Program-made: the position numbers and the translations under genes
Shown here: piece by piece, positions 6,101 through 13,699 of the stretch
How positions within the stretch are numbered: position 1 is the stretch's first letter
Layout: every line of letters starts with the position of its first letter
Source of the DNA: a virus
DNA length: 20,447 nucleotides
Virus record (IMG/VR): IMGVR_UViG_3300046012_000026
Location: 1-20,447 of that record
Strand: one strand, 5' to 3'
Notes under the pieces: generated by a model
Database searches by the model: none
Seen by the model: only the letters and a program-made list of their open reading frames with translations
What the model was told of the DNA's origin: nothing

Positions 6101-8984
6101 CGACGATCGACGTGCCGCCCCCGCCGCCGCCGCCCGACACGACAGCCGAGCCGCTGCCGCCTGCGCCGCCCGTCGTCGGGATCGCAGCGGGCCACTCGAT
6201 CGACCCTGTGCGCTCGACGCCTGTGCCCGCGACGGGCGCTCGGAACGCGAGCTCGGTCTGCCACTTGCTGTCGGGCCCGCTGATCGTGTGCGAGATCGAG
6301 ATGACCTGGGCGGGCGCAGCGGTCAGCCCGGCGCGGTCGCACGTGATCGCGACGACGTCGTACAGGTCGAGCCATGCGAACCATGACTCGATCGCAGCGA
6401 AGTCGTCGCTCGGGTCGACGTGCAGCTGCATCGTGTTCAGCCGCAGCGCGGGCGTCGCGTTCGCGTCGAGAATCTGCTGCGCGAACGCCGACAGCACCGT
6501 CTCGTCTTCGACCATGCCCTGCACGGTGAAGTCGGCGCCCCAGACGTTCCACTCGCGGATGCTGTCTTCGTCGCGGTAGGGCCCGTAGATGACTTCGGTC
6601 GTCTCCTCTAGCTCGGCGTCGTACGACAGGTAGTGCAGCGTGATCTCGTTCATCAGGTTCTGCGAGTCGTACGCGATGCCTACGTCGATGTACGCGTCTT
6701 CGTCGAGCACGGGCCCGATCGGCGCGTCGGCGGCGTGCGCCCTGTCGACGGCGTACAGCACGCCCATGCGGTTGACCCAGGCATAGCCGAGCTCGGAGTC
6801 GCGGGTCACGTTCACCTGATCGAGCGCGGTCGCGTTCTCGTTCGTCGCGGCGATCGTCGCGCCGCCTGTCTGTGCGCCCGAGCCGTTCACGTTCCACGGC
6901 ACGCCGCAGCCCTCTAGCACCGTCGGCAGCTCGGCGATGTGCCCGACGCCTTCGCTGCGTTTCTGATTCGCGAGTTTCTGCACGTTGTCGATCGCGGTCA
7001 GCTCGATCTCGGCCCGCTTCGCCGCGTCGGGTCGAGTCAGCTTGTACTCGACGACAGCGTGAGCGGTCGTGCCTGTGAACACTGGGCGCCAGACGCCGTC
7101 GAGCGCGTCGCGGGCGCTGAACCGCACGGCGCGCCCAGGTCGCACGATCGAGCTCTGCGACGGGTCGAGCGCGCTGTCGACGATGTGCGCCGTCAGCGAT
7201 CCGACGTTCAGCGCTTCGCGGGTCACGCTGATGTCGTGCGTCGTGCCGAGCACGTCGACGTACGGCACGGGCGCGATGTACGACAGGTCGGTCGTCGAGA
7301 TCGCGCCGTCGACGAACGGGCTCACTGTCTGCCCGAGCTCGACTTGCACGGCGTCGACGTAGAACGTGCTGAGCGGGTCGGCCCAGCCGCCGAAGTAGAC
7401 GCCGACGCGCACGCCGTCGACGTCGACGGGCGCGGCGACGATGCGCGAGACGCGGTGCCAGCTCGTGTCGCCGAGCGTGTCGATGCCGCCGAAGTCGTCG
7501 TGCCTGACGAGCGTGCCGCCGAGATACCAGTCGACCGTGAGCCCGACGCTCACGGCCTGCGAGCTCGCGCTGCGCTTCGCGTACGCCGAGATCGCGTGAT
7601 ACTGCGCGCCGTACGCCTGCGCCGTCGCGCTCTGCTGCACGCCCGGATTCCCGCTCGGCGCTATCCGAATTGTCTCCTGACTGAACCCGCTGACGTGCGG
7701 CGTGCCGACGAACATGTGACTGACGAGCGCGCTGTTCGGCGTGCTGCCGTCGAAGTACCCGCCTTCGGCGTACTTTCCCGAGCCGCCGAGCTCTAGCAGC
7801 ATCGAGTCGACCCACATCGAGTCGAGCGGCCCGACGGTGCCGCCCTGCCCGCCCTGATACGACTCGACTGCGACGCGGCAGTACGTCGCGCCCGGCAGCA
7901 CGAAAGACGACCCGTCGAGTGTGTACCAGCTGCCCGCCGCAGGGTTCAGCGGCGACGCGGCGATCGTGCTGCTGCCGATCTCGGCGAGCGCGCTGTTATA
8001 CCAACGAACGATCAGCTCGGCCTTGCTGTTCGCGTTCCAGCCCGCGTCGAAGCGAATGTCGGCACGGGCGCGCACGATGTCGCTGCCGTAGCTGACGGCG
8101 ACGCCGTCTTGCAGCAGCCCAGCTCGCCGCTGCCGATTGCTGCTCGGCCCGACGACGCGCCAGCACGCGCCGCCGCTCGTGCCGCCCGCTTCGCGGGTGA
8201 CGACGGCGCCGAATTCCGCCTGTACGTCGCTCATGCCGACTTCGGCGCTCGGGTTGCCAAACCAATTCGTACGCACGTTCTGATTCGTGTTCGTCACGCG
8301 CGCCGACGCGACGCCGTGCTGATGCTCGCCCGTGTCGCGGGCGATCGACGTCGTGCCCGTCGGCGCCCAGCTCGACAGGTCGACTTCGAAGCTCGGATTA
8401 GTGACTAGGTTCGTGACGTTCGTGCCGAGCGCGGCAGCCGTCGCAGCGGTCGCGACCGTGACGCGGTTCAGGAACACGTACGTCGCTGCCGAGCTCGGCG
8501 GCACGCCCGCCGCGCTGCCGTAGACGTCGAAGCGCAGCCGCACGTACACAGTCGCCGCAGGCATCAGGTACGGCCCCAGCGCGAACGTGCCCGTTACCCC
8601 GGGCCCGCCGACATAGTTGCTCTGCGGCGACGACGAGAGCAGCGCCTGATTCGTGTCGAGAAATTCGAACCGCGCCCGCACGAACCAGCCCGCCGCAGGG
8701 ATCTGCCAGGAAGCCGCGACGTACTGCGGGCTGACGGTCGGAACCGACATCGCCTCAGTCGAGAATGCCTGCGGCTGATTCGCGGCCACGGTGTACCGCA
8801 GCGACCTGACGCTGCTGCTGTTCGGGTAGCCCTCCATCAGCGATGTTGCGACGGGCGTCAGCCATCCCCAGCCGCCGAGCTCGCCGTTCGGGTTCGGCAC
8901 GATGTTCACGAGCGCGCCCGGCAGCGGGTCGCCTTCGATCTCTAGGCGCAGCGCCCGCCCCAGCGGCTTGACGGTCGAGCTCAT
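3126..8984 (-). CDS. Giant tail hub-fibre fusion protein (1952 aa)
   Basis: One polypeptide appears to supply both tail tip and receptor-binding fibre. Approximate regions: 20-560, three or four beta-sandwich modules of carbohydrate-binding type (NPNGELGGWGW near 28, TNPSFEVDLSSW near 200, GNPSAEVGMSDV near 245, a further one near 430-550); 570-935, a tail-hub-like domain (GTTHDISVTREALNVGSLTA, RDEDSIREWNVWGADFTVQG); 935-960, a Gly-rich linker; 980-1410, repeated fibre motifs of the GGDLTGTYPNP type, with two GTGAQQAAAGNDAR copies and HAGTHQPGGSDP; about 1525-1680, another NPSFETW-type sandwich; about 1700-1800, a TVDGVALALGDRVL domain; 1810-1952, a probable C1q/TNF-like tip. ATG 8984 overlaps the tape measure stop. 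Hub and fibre roles are inferred from position and motifs. Confidence 0.85.
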   Translation of the reverse strand: MSSTVKPLGRALRLEIEGDPLPGALVNIVPNPNGELGGWGWLTPVATSLMEGYPNSSSVRSLRYTVAANQPQAFSTEAMSVPTVSPQYVAASWQIPAAGWFVRARFEFLDTNQALLSSSPQSNYVGGPGVTGTFALGPYLMPAATVYVRLRFDVYGSAAGVPPSSAATYVFLNRVTVATAATAAALGTNVTNLVTNPSFEVDLSSWAPTGTTSIARDTGEHQHGVASARVTNTNQNVRTNWFGNPSAEVGMSDVQAEFGAVVTREAGGTSGGACWRVVGPSSNRQRRAGLLQDGVAVSYGSDIVRARADIRFDAGWNANSKAELIVRWYNSALAEIGSSTIAASPLNPAAGSWYTLDGSSFVLPGATYCRVAVESYQGGQGGTVGPLDSMWVDSMLLELGGSGKYAEGGYFDGSTPNSALVSHMFVGTPHVSGFSQETIRIAPSGNPGVQQSATAQAYGAQYHAISAYAKRSASSQAVSVGLTVDWYLGGTLVRHDDFGGIDTLGDTSWHRVSRIVAAPVDVDGVRVGVYFGGWADPLSTFYVDAVQVELGQTVSPFVDGAISTTDLSYIAPVPYVDVLGTTHDISVTREALNVGSLTAHIVDSALDPSQSSIVRPGRAVRFSARDALDGVWRPVFTGTTAHAVVEYKLTRPDAAKRAEIELTAIDNVQKLANQKRSEGVGHIAELPTVLEGCGVPWNVNGSGAQTGGATIAATNENATALDQVNVTRDSELGYAWVNRMGVLYAVDRAHAADAPIGPVLDEDAYIDVGIAYDSQNLMNEITLHYLSYDAELEETTEVIYGPYRDEDSIREWNVWGADFTVQGMVEDETVLSAFAQQILDANATPALRLNTMQLHVDPSDDFAAIESWFAWLDLYDVVAITCDRAGLTAAPAQVISISHTISGPDSKWQTELAFRAPVAGTGVERTGSIEWPAAIPTTGGAGGSGSAVVSGGGGGGGTSIVAGAGLTLVGTDLHVNVDNVGIEIPVDTLGLKDGGVTLAKLAPNSVDASKVVDGTIGNAELAPNAVTSAKIADGTIVAGDIAPGVIPSVPSSLPPSGAAGGDLTGAYPNPTIGAGKVTTPALADAAVTGVKIAPGVIPTTLPPSGAAGGDLGGTYPNPDIRAGAVVITDLNDTILPTGYSTGTALPGVPALRQLGHGASATDRAMEGSVTLDQIRVPNSIMNMGLQRVSQTADPTNPQDAATKAYVDAHHPTTLPPSGPAGGDLTGTYPNPLIGPSKVTSAHIADNTIVAADLAPGVIPTTLPPSGPAGGQLSGTYPNPSVAANVITSGHIVDGTIVDGDVAAANKDGIPATPSLRTLGAGDRQAVSGTDARLSNARTPTLHAGTHQPGGSDPMTVDAVAATGSLRTLGTGAQQAAAGNDARFVDPRPPNGAAGGDLSGSYPNPQIAAGVIVDADVAAANKDGTAATLSLRTLGTGAQQAAAGNDARIVGAASDAAVVHKTGAETITGSKTLDAPLVQTFQGAAPALPAAGHAAGPYFAADGLPYFETPTGVVVPLALGSAASALHLNPSFETWGPPLTSWDTFWQNGGCTVGTETSDVLFGARSLTVTVPAGAGNNQLALSSVFTVNPGDTVDVGIWARAVSGNPSLTIGVMSAASGTPGPFDGVSAQQNSEATPLSATFTQYSRSFVIPAGHTVCRLTFRVGSVDSNATVARVDASTSSRTGAGVAVLPGNSWPKEAVRAVDTSTSVPTSAAPSTVDGVALALGDRVLKAVPGGHVNNGVWTVVTVGTGANGVWQRAADATTPLQLAGAMLAVTSGTLYGGTRWGTTCKATDIVGTTAMLWAQIRLDLPAWRSVTLASTYQMSTAAQVVGWNGSNSGSGLALSANQQQLVVATPGVYYVSTSCTFQQTGGSGNIWHLVNIIQRRSGVQIAIREAVGSTLPGDFVDVVAAAHFDALVGDTFEVVVTGQYVSLSNIQANRSMFDGHRLGGTG
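4648..4895. repeat. 53-bp direct repeat pair with one mismatch
   Basis: Bases 4648-4700 and 4843-4895 are identical except for one T/C difference. They encode two copies of TLGTGAQQAAAGNDAR in the fibre region of the tail protein. The offset is 195 bases, exactly 65 codons, so recombination between them would delete or duplicate 65 residues in frame. Confidence 0.9.
4768..5826 (-). repeat. Five protein-level fibre repeats (PPSGxAGGDLxGxYPNP)
   Basis: Within the hub-fibre protein, a unit of the form LPPSGAAGGDLTGAYPNP occurs five times, at approximately 5826-5773, 5684-5632, 5345-5293, 5205-5150 and 4832-4768, each followed by a short segment such as SAHIADNTIVAADLAPGVIP. The copies differ at a few residues (A/P, D/Q, T/G/S), so they have diverged but remain clearly homologous. 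This motif is common in phage tail fibres and probably forms a trimeric shaft. The repeat region is interrupted by an ATDRAMEGSVTLDQIRVPNS segment between copies two and three. Confidence 0.8.
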
Positions 8985-11900
8985 GCCCGAGCCCTGCCGC
9001 CCGCCGAGCGGTACGCGTCGAGATCGAGCTGTATCTGCCGCCCGCGCTCTAGCTGACTGACCTGCTGCGACGTCAGCGTCACGGTTACGCGCTGCTTCTC
9101 GCCGCCCTTGACGGCCTCGCCGCTCGGTTGCTTCGCGCCCTTCGCCTTCGTCGGCTTCACCTCGGCGAGCTCGGCCTTGACGGCAGCGGCGAGCGCGGCT
9201 GCCATCCTGCGAGCCGTGTCGTTCAGGTCCTTTTGATGCGCTTGCAGCTGCGTCACGAGCGCGTCGGCGGCGACGGTGCCGAGCTGATTGCCGCCGACGT
9301 CGAACTTGTCGGCGAGCGTCTGCCCGAGCGCGCCGCCCGACGCAGCGATCTGCCGTTCTAGCTCGGCGATCTGATCGACGGCGGTCTGCCCGCCCGAGAC
9401 GATCGCGCGCACCGTCGCGAGCGCGGCCTCGGGCCCTTGCGCGGTCAGCTGCTCGATCGTCGTCTGCGACAGCCCCTGGGCGGCGAGCTGGGCGACGAGC
9501 CGCTGAAACTCTGCCGCGTCGGCGGCGCGCTTGCGCAGCTCGGCGAGCAGCTTCGTCAGCGAGACTTTGCCCGTGTCGGATCGGCCTAGCTGCGTGATGT
9601 CGCCGAAGCTGACGAACGTGTCGCGGATGCTGTTCGCGTAGTCGTGAAACTTCTGGGCGACGTCGACCGCGTGCGTCAGCGCGTCGTTGTTCTGCTGCTG
9701 CGCCTTCGCGTTCGCGCGCAGCAGCCGGTACCGCTTGCTGAGATCGTCGAGTATCGCCTTGCTGCGCTTCGCGGCCTGCTTGTCATCCTTCACCCGCTTG
9801 TCGACGATCTGCCTGACGTAGTCAGTCGCCTTGCCGAGCGCGTCGCGGATCTCGTCGGCGGTCAGCTGGGCGCCCTTCCCGATCGGGCCGAACAGCGACT
9901 GAGCGAGCGCTGCGCTGTGCTTGCTCGCGCCCTTCGCTGCGCCCTTCCCGAACGCGTCGCCCAGGCGCTCGCCGTACAGCGCCATCTTGTCGCTCTGCTG
10001 CCGCTGCTCCTGCGGCTTGGGCGCGGCACGCTGCGTCTGCTCGCCCTGCGGCCCGAGCGCGGGCTTGTTGCTGCCGTGCACGGTGATCAGGTGCGTCGTC
10101 ACGTAGACGTCTTCATCGTGCAGCGCGTTCATCCTGTCGATCAGCGTCTGCACCTGCCGCGCTGACGTGTCGGCGCCGGTCGCAGCGATCAGCGTTTTGA
10201 CCTGCTTCGGCGTCAGCTCGTACTTGCGAGTCAGGTCGGCGATCGCGCGCGCCGTCGGCTCGATGCCCTCCTCTTGGATGACGGTTTTCACCTGCGGCGG
10301 GATGCCCTTCAGCTTCCCGCTGTAGTCGGCTGTCGCGGCGCTCGTCGCGCGGATCTCGCGCCCGGCATCCTTCAGAACGCCCGGCATCTTTTCCAGCTCG
10401 GCGATCGAGCCCTGCGCCGCCTTTTTCTGCAGCTCTAGCGCGTCGTACTGCTCGCCCGCTGCCTTCGTAAAGCCGGTGTCAGTGAAGTTGTTGGCATCCT
10501 CAGCGAGCCGCGCCTGCGCGTCGTCAGCGGCCTTCACCTGCCCCTGATAGTCGGCGATCAGCGGGTTGATCTGACGCAGCGCGTCGGCCTGCCCTAGCGC
10601 GGCATTGATCAGCGTGCGCTGACTTATGCCGTACTTGTCGGCTGTCTCGATCAGCCCGGCATCGCCGAGCTTGCGCAGCGCCGCCGCGCGGGTCGCGCCC
10701 GTGTAGGCGCCGGTCACCTGATCGAGCGTGTCTTTCAGGTCGCCGAGCGACTTCTTCGCCTGCTCGACAGGGTCGATCGCGGCAATCTCGCGGTAACTAT
10801 CCTGGGCAGCCGCGCCAGCGTCTTTCGTGTTCACGACGAGCGTGTACATCAGCCCGGCGAGCCCGCCGATACCTGCGCCGATCGGCCCGCCGACAGCGAA
10901 CCCGGTAGCAGCGCCGCCCAGCGTCGTCAGCAGCGCGCCCGTCGCGCTGTCGGTCTGCTGCATGCCGACGGTCAGCGCGCCGATGCCTGCGATGCCTGCC
11001 GCGCCCTTCGCGGCTGCGGCGAGCTTGCTCGTCGACTTCTCGGCGGTCGCCAGGGTGCCAGACGTCGTCGCGGTCACCCCTGCGGCGACGCCCTGCGCGC
11101 CGTTCACTTCGCGGATGACGACGGCCAGCTCGCGGTTCGCGACGATCAGCCGTCGGGTCGCGACGAGCTGCAACCCTAGGCCGATCAGCGAGTCGCGCCC
11201 CGCGATGTTGTTCAGCGTCTGCGCTGCCTTCAGCCCGATGTACCCCGCGATGATCAGCGGCAGCACCTTGCGCAGCAGGGTTAGGTGATCGGCGGCGAAC
11301 CCGATCAGGGTTGAGAACACTTTGAGCGAGCTGTTCACGCTCTCGACGCTGACGCCTGCGAGCGCGGGCCCGAGCTCGTGCAGCGTGTCGGCGAGATCGC
11401 CCACGGACTGCCCCATGCTCTGCCAGTCGATGTCGCCCAGGCTGTCGCCGATCTCGCCGAGCTTCGCGCTCGGGTCGCCGCTGACCATGTTCTCTAGCGC
11501 GGCCTGTACTTCGGGTAGGTACTGCTTCGCCAGCCGTCGCAGCGTCGGCATCAGGTCGTCGTTCAGCCGCGCGAACAGCGCGCTCACGACGGGCAGCAGC
11601 GCCTTGCCGATCCTCGCTTTCAGGTTGTCCCACTGTGCGCCGAGAATCTGCTGCTGCTCGGCGAGCGTCTGACTCTGCTTCGCGAATTGACCCTGTGCGA
11701 TCGCGCCCTGCTTGCTGATCAGCGACAGCGTCGCTTGCCGCTTGTACGCGGTCTGCGTGGCGCTGCTGAGCTTGCCGAAGTCGGCGGTCGTCTTGACGCC
11801 CGCTAGGCGCATCGCCTCTAGGTTCACCTTGCTCTGTAGCAGGGTGATGCCGAAGTTTTGCAGCGGGTCGAATTCGCCCTTGAACGCCGACGCGAGCGCG

Positions 11901-12343
11901 TCGACGGCGTCTTTCGTCTCGCCGCCGTAGGTCGCGGCGAGATCCGACGCGGTGCCGATCAGCCCGAGCGTCGAGTCGCGCAGCTTGTCTTGCTGCTCGC
12001 CCTGATTGAGCAGCAGCGATCCGATGATGTTCGCGCTCTCGCGGTACTGATTGCCGCTCAGCCCGAACGCGTCGGCTGCTCGTCTGCCGTCGCGGATGAC
12101 CTGATCGGCGAACTTGCCGAAGACGGCCTGTGTGCCGCCGAGCGACTGCTGTGCCGCCGACGCTGCGTCGATCGACGCTTTGCCCAGCAGCGCGAGCCCG
12201 CCCGCTGCGGCGACGCCCGCCGCTAGGGCGATCTTGCCGACGGCCCTGCCGAACGATCCGAGCTTGCTCTGCGACTGATCGAGCGCGCTCTGTAGCGAGG
12301 AGTTGTCGCCGACGATCGCGACTTTGACTGTCGCATCAGCCAT
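8981..12343 (-). CDS. Tape measure protein
   Basis: The 1120-residue protein spans the tail lumen and sets tail length; using about 0.15 nm per residue, a known rule of thumb, the tail would be roughly 165 nm. It begins MADATVKVAIVGDNSSLQSA and has a hydrophobic segment at about 38-54 (IALAAGVAAAGGLALLG), a second around 358-373 (LPLIIAGYIGLKAA) and a Gly/Ala-rich pair of segments at about 476-505 (AVGGPIGAGIGGLAGLMYTL). Long Gln/Ala/Lys-rich helices fill the rest, including a probable coiled coil near KQAAKRSKAILDDLSKRYR. No peptidase or lysozyme motif was recognised. AGAGGAG precedes the ATG, and the stop overlaps the next ATG (ATGA). Confidence 0.92.
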   Translation of the reverse strand: MADATVKVAIVGDNSSLQSALDQSQSKLGSFGRAVGKIALAAGVAAAGGLALLGKASIDAASAAQQSLGGTQAVFGKFADQVIRDGRRAADAFGLSGNQYRESANIIGSLLLNQGEQQDKLRDSTLGLIGTASDLAATYGGETKDAVDALASAFKGEFDPLQNFGITLLQSKVNLEAMRLAGVKTTADFGKLSSATQTAYKRQATLSLISKQGAIAQGQFAKQSQTLAEQQQILGAQWDNLKARIGKALLPVVSALFARLNDDLMPTLRRLAKQYLPEVQAALENMVSGDPSAKLGEIGDSLGDIDWQSMGQSVGDLADTLHELGPALAGVSVESVNSSLKVFSTLIGFAADHLTLLRKVLPLIIAGYIGLKAAQTLNNIAGRDSLIGLGLQLVATRRLIVANRELAVVIREVNGAQGVAAGVTATTSGTLATAEKSTSKLAAAAKGAAGIAGIGALTVGMQQTDSATGALLTTLGGAATGFAVGGPIGAGIGGLAGLMYTLVVNTKDAGAAAQDSYREIAAIDPVEQAKKSLGDLKDTLDQVTGAYTGATRAAALRKLGDAGLIETADKYGISQRTLINAALGQADALRQINPLIADYQGQVKAADDAQARLAEDANNFTDTGFTKAAGEQYDALELQKKAAQGSIAELEKMPGVLKDAGREIRATSAATADYSGKLKGIPPQVKTVIQEEGIEPTARAIADLTRKYELTPKQVKTLIAATGADTSARQVQTLIDRMNALHDEDVYVTTHLITVHGSNKPALGPQGEQTQRAAPKPQEQRQQSDKMALYGERLGDAFGKGAAKGASKHSAALAQSLFGPIGKGAQLTADEIRDALGKATDYVRQIVDKRVKDDKQAAKRSKAILDDLSKRYRLLRANAKAQQQNNDALTHAVDVAQKFHDYANSIRDTFVSFGDITQLGRSDTGKVSLTKLLAELRKRAADAAEFQRLVAQLAAQGLSQTTIEQLTAQGPEAALATVRAIVSGGQTAVDQIAELERQIAASGGALGQTLADKFDVGGNQLGTVAADALVTQLQAHQKDLNDTARRMAAALAAAVKAELAEVKPTKAKGAKQPSGEAVKGGEKQRVTVTLTSQQVSQLERGRQIQLDLDAYRSAGGRARA

Positions 12344-12344
12344 G

Positions 12345-12805
12345 TCAGCGACTCCTCTCGTTCACGATGTCGACGAACGCTTCGACTTCCCAGCCCGTCA
12401 GCTGCTCGTACTCGCTGGGCTGCACTCCTGTCGCCAGACAGAACGCGGCCTTGCGCTGCGCCCGCTCGGCGCTCAGCTCGGCGATGTCGACGGCTCGTCT
12501 TTTCCCGCTTCGTCTTCGTCGTCGTCGTCGGCGGCAGCTGACGACAGCCCGAGCTCGCGCGTGATGTCGGTCAGCGTGCGGCTGCTCATGTAGTCGTCGT
12601 ACTTCGATCGCGGCTCGTGACGGCGGTACATGACCCAGCCGAGCGCGCCGAGCAGCCCGGCCTGCGGGTGCCGTTCGTTGCCGAGCGTCGTGATGCTCTG
12701 CGCGGCCTGCCGTTCGGCCATCGCCGTTTCGGCAGCGGTCAGGCTGTCGATGCCCTTCGGCTGCACGACGTCGTCGGGCGGCTCGGGCTCAGGTACGGCT
12801 TGCAT
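12345..12805 (-). CDS. Tail assembly chaperone GT, made by -1 ribosomal frameshift
   Basis: This is the long form of the tail assembly chaperone that helps load tube subunits on the tape measure protein. Translation follows the short G frame to GCG GGA AAA, where the slippery heptamer GGGAAAA occupies 12506 to 12500 in exactly the X XXY YYZ register, then shifts -1 and continues for 51 codons to a TGA at 12347-12345. The extension reads LSAERAQRKAAFCLATGVQP followed by SEYEQLTGWEVEAFVDIVNE, a typical T-domain. The product is about 153 residues from ATG 12805 (162 from ATG 12832). The stop is one base before the tape measure ATG. The arrangement is that established for lambda G/GT and most siphoviruses; the shift itself is inferred. 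Confidence 0.85.
12473..12805 (-). CDS. Tail assembly chaperone G (short form)
   Basis: The unshifted product is 110 residues from ATG 12805. It contains MAERQAAQSITTLGNERHPQ, LLGALGWVMYRRHEPRSKYD and MSSRTLTDITRELGL, then an acidic stretch (AAADDDDEDEAGKDE) and stops at 12473. The acidic segment overlaps the slippery site. I prefer ATG 12805 because AGGAAAGGGGAACGC immediately before it closely matches the leader of the tail tube gene (AGGAAGGGAAACGGC); ATG 12832, overlapping the gp10-like stop, would add nine residues and is the alternative. Position directly before the tape measure gene is diagnostic for this family. Confidence 0.85.
   Translation of the reverse strand: MQAVPEPEPPDDVVQPKGIDSLTAAETAMAERQAAQSITTLGNERHPQAGLLGALGWVMYRRHEPRSKYDDYMSSRTLTDITRELGLSSAAADDDDEDEAGKDEPSTSPS
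12500..12506 (-). promoter_or_regulatory. Slippery heptamer GGGAAAA for -1 frameshifting
   Basis: The minus-strand heptamer GGGAAAA is in the right register (codons GGA at 12505-12503 and AAA at 12502-12500 in the zero frame, codons 110 and 111 counted from ATG 12832). After the slip the tRNAs re-pair on GGG and AAA, an allowed pairing, and the next codon is AGA. The sequence belongs to the same class as lambda GGGAAAG. The zero-frame stop is 22 bases or more downstream; I did not identify a clear downstream pseudoknot. Confidence 0.85.
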
Positions 12806-12831
12806 GCGTTCCCCTTTCCTGGGCGCGGTCA

Positions 12832-13212
12832 TCAGCCGAGCCCTTCCTTGCGAATGTCGCGGCGGATCTCGGCAGCCAGCGCATCGGCTGCCTGCGGGCC
12901 CTTCGGGTCGGCGGCGCGCTGCGCGAACAGGTGCGCGGCGATGCCCCTGCGTGACCAGCCGAAGTTTTGTACGCCCGCGTACGGCACGCCGCCGAGCGTC
13001 ACGCCGCCAGCTCGACGGGTGGCGCTCGACGCGATGCCTGCGGCGAGCCGCCCTGTCACCTTCGGCGCGTAGTTGCGTTCGGCGGCTGCGATCGCGTCGG
13101 CGACGCCTGCGAAGACGGCGTGCATGTCGTCGACGTCGTGCGACAGCCTGCCCAGGCGACGGGCGACGTCGTCGGCGCCCGTCATCTCGACCCGTACGAC
13201 GTCGCCGCTCAC
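12832..13212 (-). CDS. HK97 gp10-like neck/tail-completion protein
   Basis: A 126-residue protein with the gp10-family pattern: an N-terminal strand (VVRVEMTGADDVARRLGRL), a long helix (AVFAGVADAIAAAERNYAPK), then VTGRLAAGIASSATRRAGGV, GVPYAGVQNFGW and a C-terminal helix (ADALAAEIRRDIRKEG). In HK97-like phages this family sits at the head-tail joint. Here it lies after both tube-like genes and before the chaperone, not in its usual place between adaptor and terminator. It starts at GTG 13212 overlapping the previous stop, and its own stop overlaps a possible chaperone start (TGATG). Confidence 0.75.
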   Translation of the reverse strand: MSGDVVRVEMTGADDVARRLGRLSHDVDDMHAVFAGVADAIAAAERNYAPKVTGRLAAGIASSATRRAGGVTLGGVPYAGVQNFGWSRRGIAAHLFAQRAADPKGPQAADALAAEIRRDIRKEGLG

Positions 13213-13610
13213 GTCGTCACCCGCGTCGGGTTCTCCGTGCAGGTGAGCCGCGCATCGAACGCCCAGCGCGCACCCGCCTCGCCGCCGATCGGCGGTTTGC
13301 GGTCGACGGTGACTTCGCCTGTGAACACAGGCGTCGACGTCGTCGGCGCGTCGACGCCGTACGGATTGAATTCGTACGGGATCGGCACGTACGCGGGTGT
13401 GTCCCAGAGCAGCGACCAGAACGAACCCGCGCCGTAATCGGGCAGCCCAGACACGGTGAAAAACCAGCGCTTGTCGTTACCCGCGACGACGTCGCCGAAC
13501 GTCACGAGCTCGGCGTCGGCGTCTTCGTTGTCGAGCACGATCGACGTCGAGTCGCAATTGATCTCGACGCTGCCGAACGTGAGTGACAGCCGCCTGCCGT
13601 CGATGCGCAT
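13209..13610 (-). CDS. Second tail-tube-like protein (paralogue of upstream gene)
   Basis: This 133-residue protein is similar in layout to the gene just upstream: an early strand (RLSLTFGSVEINC), VTFGDVVAGNDKRWFFTVSG, the shared SG..DYG motif (SGLPDYGAGS), a central Trp/Tyr-rich stretch (FWSLLWDTPAYVPIPY) and a late GGEAGA element matching GGDAGA in the other copy. It therefore probably shares the tail-tube fold. It could be a minor tube subunit, a tube initiator near the tip, or a decorating protein. The ATG at 13610 follows GAGGAAG at rather long spacing; its stop overlaps the next GTG start. Function is inferred from the paralogy. Confidence 0.6.
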   Translation of the reverse strand: MRIDGRRLSLTFGSVEINCDSTSIVLDNEDADAELVTFGDVVAGNDKRWFFTVSGLPDYGAGSFWSLLWDTPAYVPIPYEFNPYGVDAPTTSTPVFTGEVTVDRKPPIGGEAGARWAFDARLTCTENPTRVTT

Positions 13611-13613
13611 GCG

Positions 13614-13697
13614 CTAGCCCGCTTCCTCGCTGCTGTCGTCGACCTGGGCGACGTCGTCTTCGCTACCGAGCTCGCTCGGCGCTTCCCGCAAAGACGT
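13614..13697 (-). other. Acidic -1 frame extension after the tail tube stop (candidate recoding product)
   Basis: Between the tail tube stop (13700-13702) and the next gene (ATG 13610) lie 89 bases. In the -1 frame relative to the tube gene they read TSLREAPSELGSEDDVAQ followed by VDDSSEEAG and a TAG at 13614-13616, filling the gap to within three bases of the next ATG. The composition is protein-like, while the zero frame reads an Arg/Lys-rich shadow. The last sense codons are GTC CCT before TAG, so a peptidyl tRNA-Pro could slip from CCT back to CCC and continue. No ribosome binding site precedes the only candidate start (a TTG), which makes an independent gene less likely. Production of the extension is unproven. 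Confidence 0.4.
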
Positions 13698-13699
13698 GC

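Noticed and set aside
4509-6386. A 625-codon plus-strand open frame opposite the fibre region
   Set aside because: It is antisense to a well-supported protein, extremely Arg-rich and low in complexity. High-GC coding DNA routinely gives such long opposite-strand frames.
5866-7815. A 649-codon minus-strand open frame within the hub-fibre gene
   Set aside because: It is an Arg/Ala-rich out-of-frame shadow of the 1952-residue protein, without any recognisable domain.
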